64,000 nt of DNA, from assembly GCA_963576475.1 (NCBI GenBank), contig OY754990.1, positions 14,315,061 to 14,379,060 of the forward strand, read 5' to 3'. The notes under the pieces are model-generated. The model had not been told where the DNA came from and ran no database searches. It saw only the letters and a program-made list of their open reading frames with translations. Every line of letters begins with the position of its first letter. Position 1 is the first letter of the stretch. Shown here piece after piece: positions 62,069 through 64,000 of this stretch. A program made the position numbers and the translations under genes. The stretch comes from Molanna angustata (lineage: Eukaryota > Arthropoda > Insecta > Trichoptera > Molannidae).

Positions 62069-64000
62069 TTATTGGGAAGGTAACGGACATAATCGAATAG
62101 CTGGTCTTAAATATGTACCATTCCGGGTTCGAACTTTTACAACTCGAATGACGTTGTCTTTTCCCGGATATATTTCCTTGACTATGCCAAGTGGCCAAGA
62201 TAATTTAGGGAGATTTTCCTCTCTAATAATAACTATTTGGCCAGGTGTAATGGGTTTTGTGTACGTATTCCACTTTTCACGCATTTGTAAAGAGGTGAGA
62301 TATTCTACATGCCATCGTTTCCAAAATGACTGTACTAATTTATCGATCAACTCATATCGTTGAATGCGGGTTATTGAAATATCATCAACGTTGTAAGCGG
62401 GTATGTAATTTAGCGGAGTTAAATTTAAAAAATGCGCAGGGGTTAATGCGGCAGGATCTAAAGGATCATTGCTTAATACACAAAGCGGTCTAGAGTTCAA
62501 TAAAGCCTCTATTTGAATCAATACGGTATTCATTTCCTCGTAAGTTAATACTTGTGAGCCTATGACTTTAAATAAATGTGTTTTAATACACTTAATATTG
62601 CTTTCCCATATACCACCCATATGAGGAGAATACGGAGGATTTATTCGAAATTCTATTTTTCTAGGCGTCAATTCATGAAGTATTGCTTTATTATATTCAT
62701 CGGAACAAACAAACTTATATAATTCATTTAAAATTTTACGAGCTCCAACAAAATTTCTTCCACCGTCACTTACAATGAGAGTGACAGGTCCTCTTCTGGC
62801 TATAAAACGTTTAAATGCAGCTAAGAACATTTCAGATGAGAGATCTGAAACTAATTCTATATCTAAAGCTTTCGTTGCTAGGCAAACAAATAAACAAACA
62901 TATGCCTTTTGCTTTTTAACGCCTCTTCTCTTTGCCAGAGTTACAAACACTGGACCCATGTAATCTACTCCACATTTTGCGAAACATTTTATTTCATTTA
63001 CTCGAAAATCGGGTAAATTGCCCATTAACGGGAAGGTTCCTTTTGGTTTGTTTTTAAAACAAATGTTGCAAGAATGAACAATCTTACGAACCAAACTACG
63101 ACCAGATAAAATCCAGTACTTCTGTCGTAATAATGCTAACAATAATGCAGGGCCTGTATGATAATGTAAATAATGATAATATTCAATACGTAACTGAACA
63201 ATACGATCTTTAGAAGGCAATAAAATTGGATTTTTCGTTTCATACATTGATGATGAATTTTGAATTCGACCACCAACTCTAAGGATATTATTATTTAAAA
63301 ATGGTAAAAGTTTGCGTAATACAGGACTACTCAATTTATTCTGTTCAAGAGAATGTATATCTTGAGAAAAATGGTTATTCTGAATGCATTTAATTACATG
63401 ATTTTCAGCAGTTTCTAAGTCTGAGACCGTAATCATTCCAGACGTATTAAGTTTTCTTGTAAAACGAAGAACGTAAACAAGTATGTTTAATAATTTACTC
63501 CATTTAGAGATCCTGTTAGCGATTAAATAAATAAAGTGAGGCTCAGATTGAGTCTTAATTTGTATGAGAGCAACAGTTTTAGATTCAGGTATACTCTGAT
63601 AGGCATTTTCCTTTTTAAAATTAGTCACAGGCCATTGACTCTGTGGCAATGAGATCCAGGCTGGACCATTAAATCAATAAGAGGTTTTCAAAAATTCATT
63701 AGGAGTAACGGAGCGGGATACAATATCACTTGGATTTTCAGTTCCAGGAACATGAAACCAATTTTCTTCAGAAATAATTTCTTGAATAATTGCGGTGCGA
63801 TTGGCAACGAAGGTTTGCCATCTATGCGGTGAGGAATGTATCCATGAAAGTACAATAGTTGAATCAGAAAATGCAAACATTTTGTCAATCTTACATCTAA
63901 TCTCAATAGTTGAGAGAACAGATTTCATTAATAATGCAAGAAGGTGTGCGGCACATAACTCTAAACGTGCTAAAGATACCTTTTTAAGTGGGGATACTTT
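62069..64000 (-). pseudogene. pol: BEL/Pao retrotransposon Pol (RNase H end and integrase), cut by window edge
   Basis: One minus-strand frame from the window edge to a natural stop at 62069, broken by a single TGA at 63674-63676. It starts in the RNase H region (SLARLELCAAHLLA, FSDSTIVLSWIHSSPHRW, VPGTENPSDIVSR), followed by the BEL-type integrase zinc finger (HYHTGPALLLALLRQKYWIL; CNICFKNK) and core (CGVDYMGPVF; LIVSDGGRNFVGA; NPPYSPHMGGIWESNIK: D, D and E present), and the C-terminal domain characteristic of Pao elements (PGQIVIIREENLPKLSW, RPAIRLCPL). Protease and RT lie beyond position 64000. The TGA most simply derives from a Trp codon. Confidence 0.93.
63674..63676 (-). other. In-frame TGA in BEL/Pao pol
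   Basis: Sits between PNEFLKTSY and FNGPAWISLP with the frame kept on both sides. A single base change from TGG would explain it; read-through or a sequencing error are alternatives. Confidence 0.8.

Overview
This window looks like intergenic or intronic DNA from an insect nuclear genome, most likely a moth or butterfly. The evidence is an AT-rich background, many tRNA-derived SINEs, LINE tails made of short TATGG or AATA repeats, a GTAGGTAC-rich background, and a dense mix of Ty3/gypsy, Ty1/copia, BEL/Pao and non-LTR elements. There are no operons, rRNA genes or CRISPR arrays. The order-level call is inference from general familiarity with such genomes.

Layout. 1-6.8 kb: a Ty3/gypsy element with gag and pol in overlapping frames joined by a canonical -1 slippery heptamer; its LTRs were not found. 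6.8-19.4 kb: AT-rich DNA holding LINE and gypsy fragments, three kinds of tRNA-derived SINE, four copies (two partial) of a roughly 1 kb rolling-circle-like repeat (A1, A2, B, D), and two inverted copies of an element carrying a 15-bp minisatellite. 20.2-22.6 kb: a decayed RTE-type LINE lying against the splice acceptor of a C2H2 zinc-finger gene. 22.6-25.5 kb: the zinc-finger array, with 21 intact tandem fingers, recent internal duplications and a frameshifted tail; this is the only likely host gene. 25.7-33.4 kb: a complete but dead Ty1/copia element (225-bp LTRs, AATTA target duplication) broken by three retroposon insertions, one of which makes an in-frame copia/LINE chimeric ORF. 33.4-39 kb: minisatellite, a SINE, LINE and gypsy fragments, and a stretch I cannot explain.

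39.1-44.8 kb: a full-length I-group LINE on the minus strand with poly(A) tail and target duplication; ORF1 is intact and ORF2 is broken. 44.8-47.4 kb: two tandem arrays, then the 5' end of another LINE. 47.9-50.3 kb: a second gypsy pol with one amber stop, followed by about 4 kb of tandem-repeat DNA that includes a 133-bp satellite. 54-57 kb: a fold-back element and a decayed THAP-domain coding remnant. 57-58 kb: a fifth, inverted copy (C) of the 1 kb repeat. 58-61.3 kb: a CR1-like LINE with an open 920-codon ORF and a SINE nested in its 3' UTR. 62-64 kb: a BEL/Pao pol on the minus strand that runs off the window.

The genes do not form a pathway. The window is a layered record of transposition: copia landed inside a minisatellite and was then hit by two LINEs and a short retroposon; SINEs landed in older repeats. 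The main points for follow-up are the chimeric ORF, the subterminal-inverted-repeat family, the mobilised minisatellite, the homogenised zinc-finger array and the gag-pol frameshift signal.
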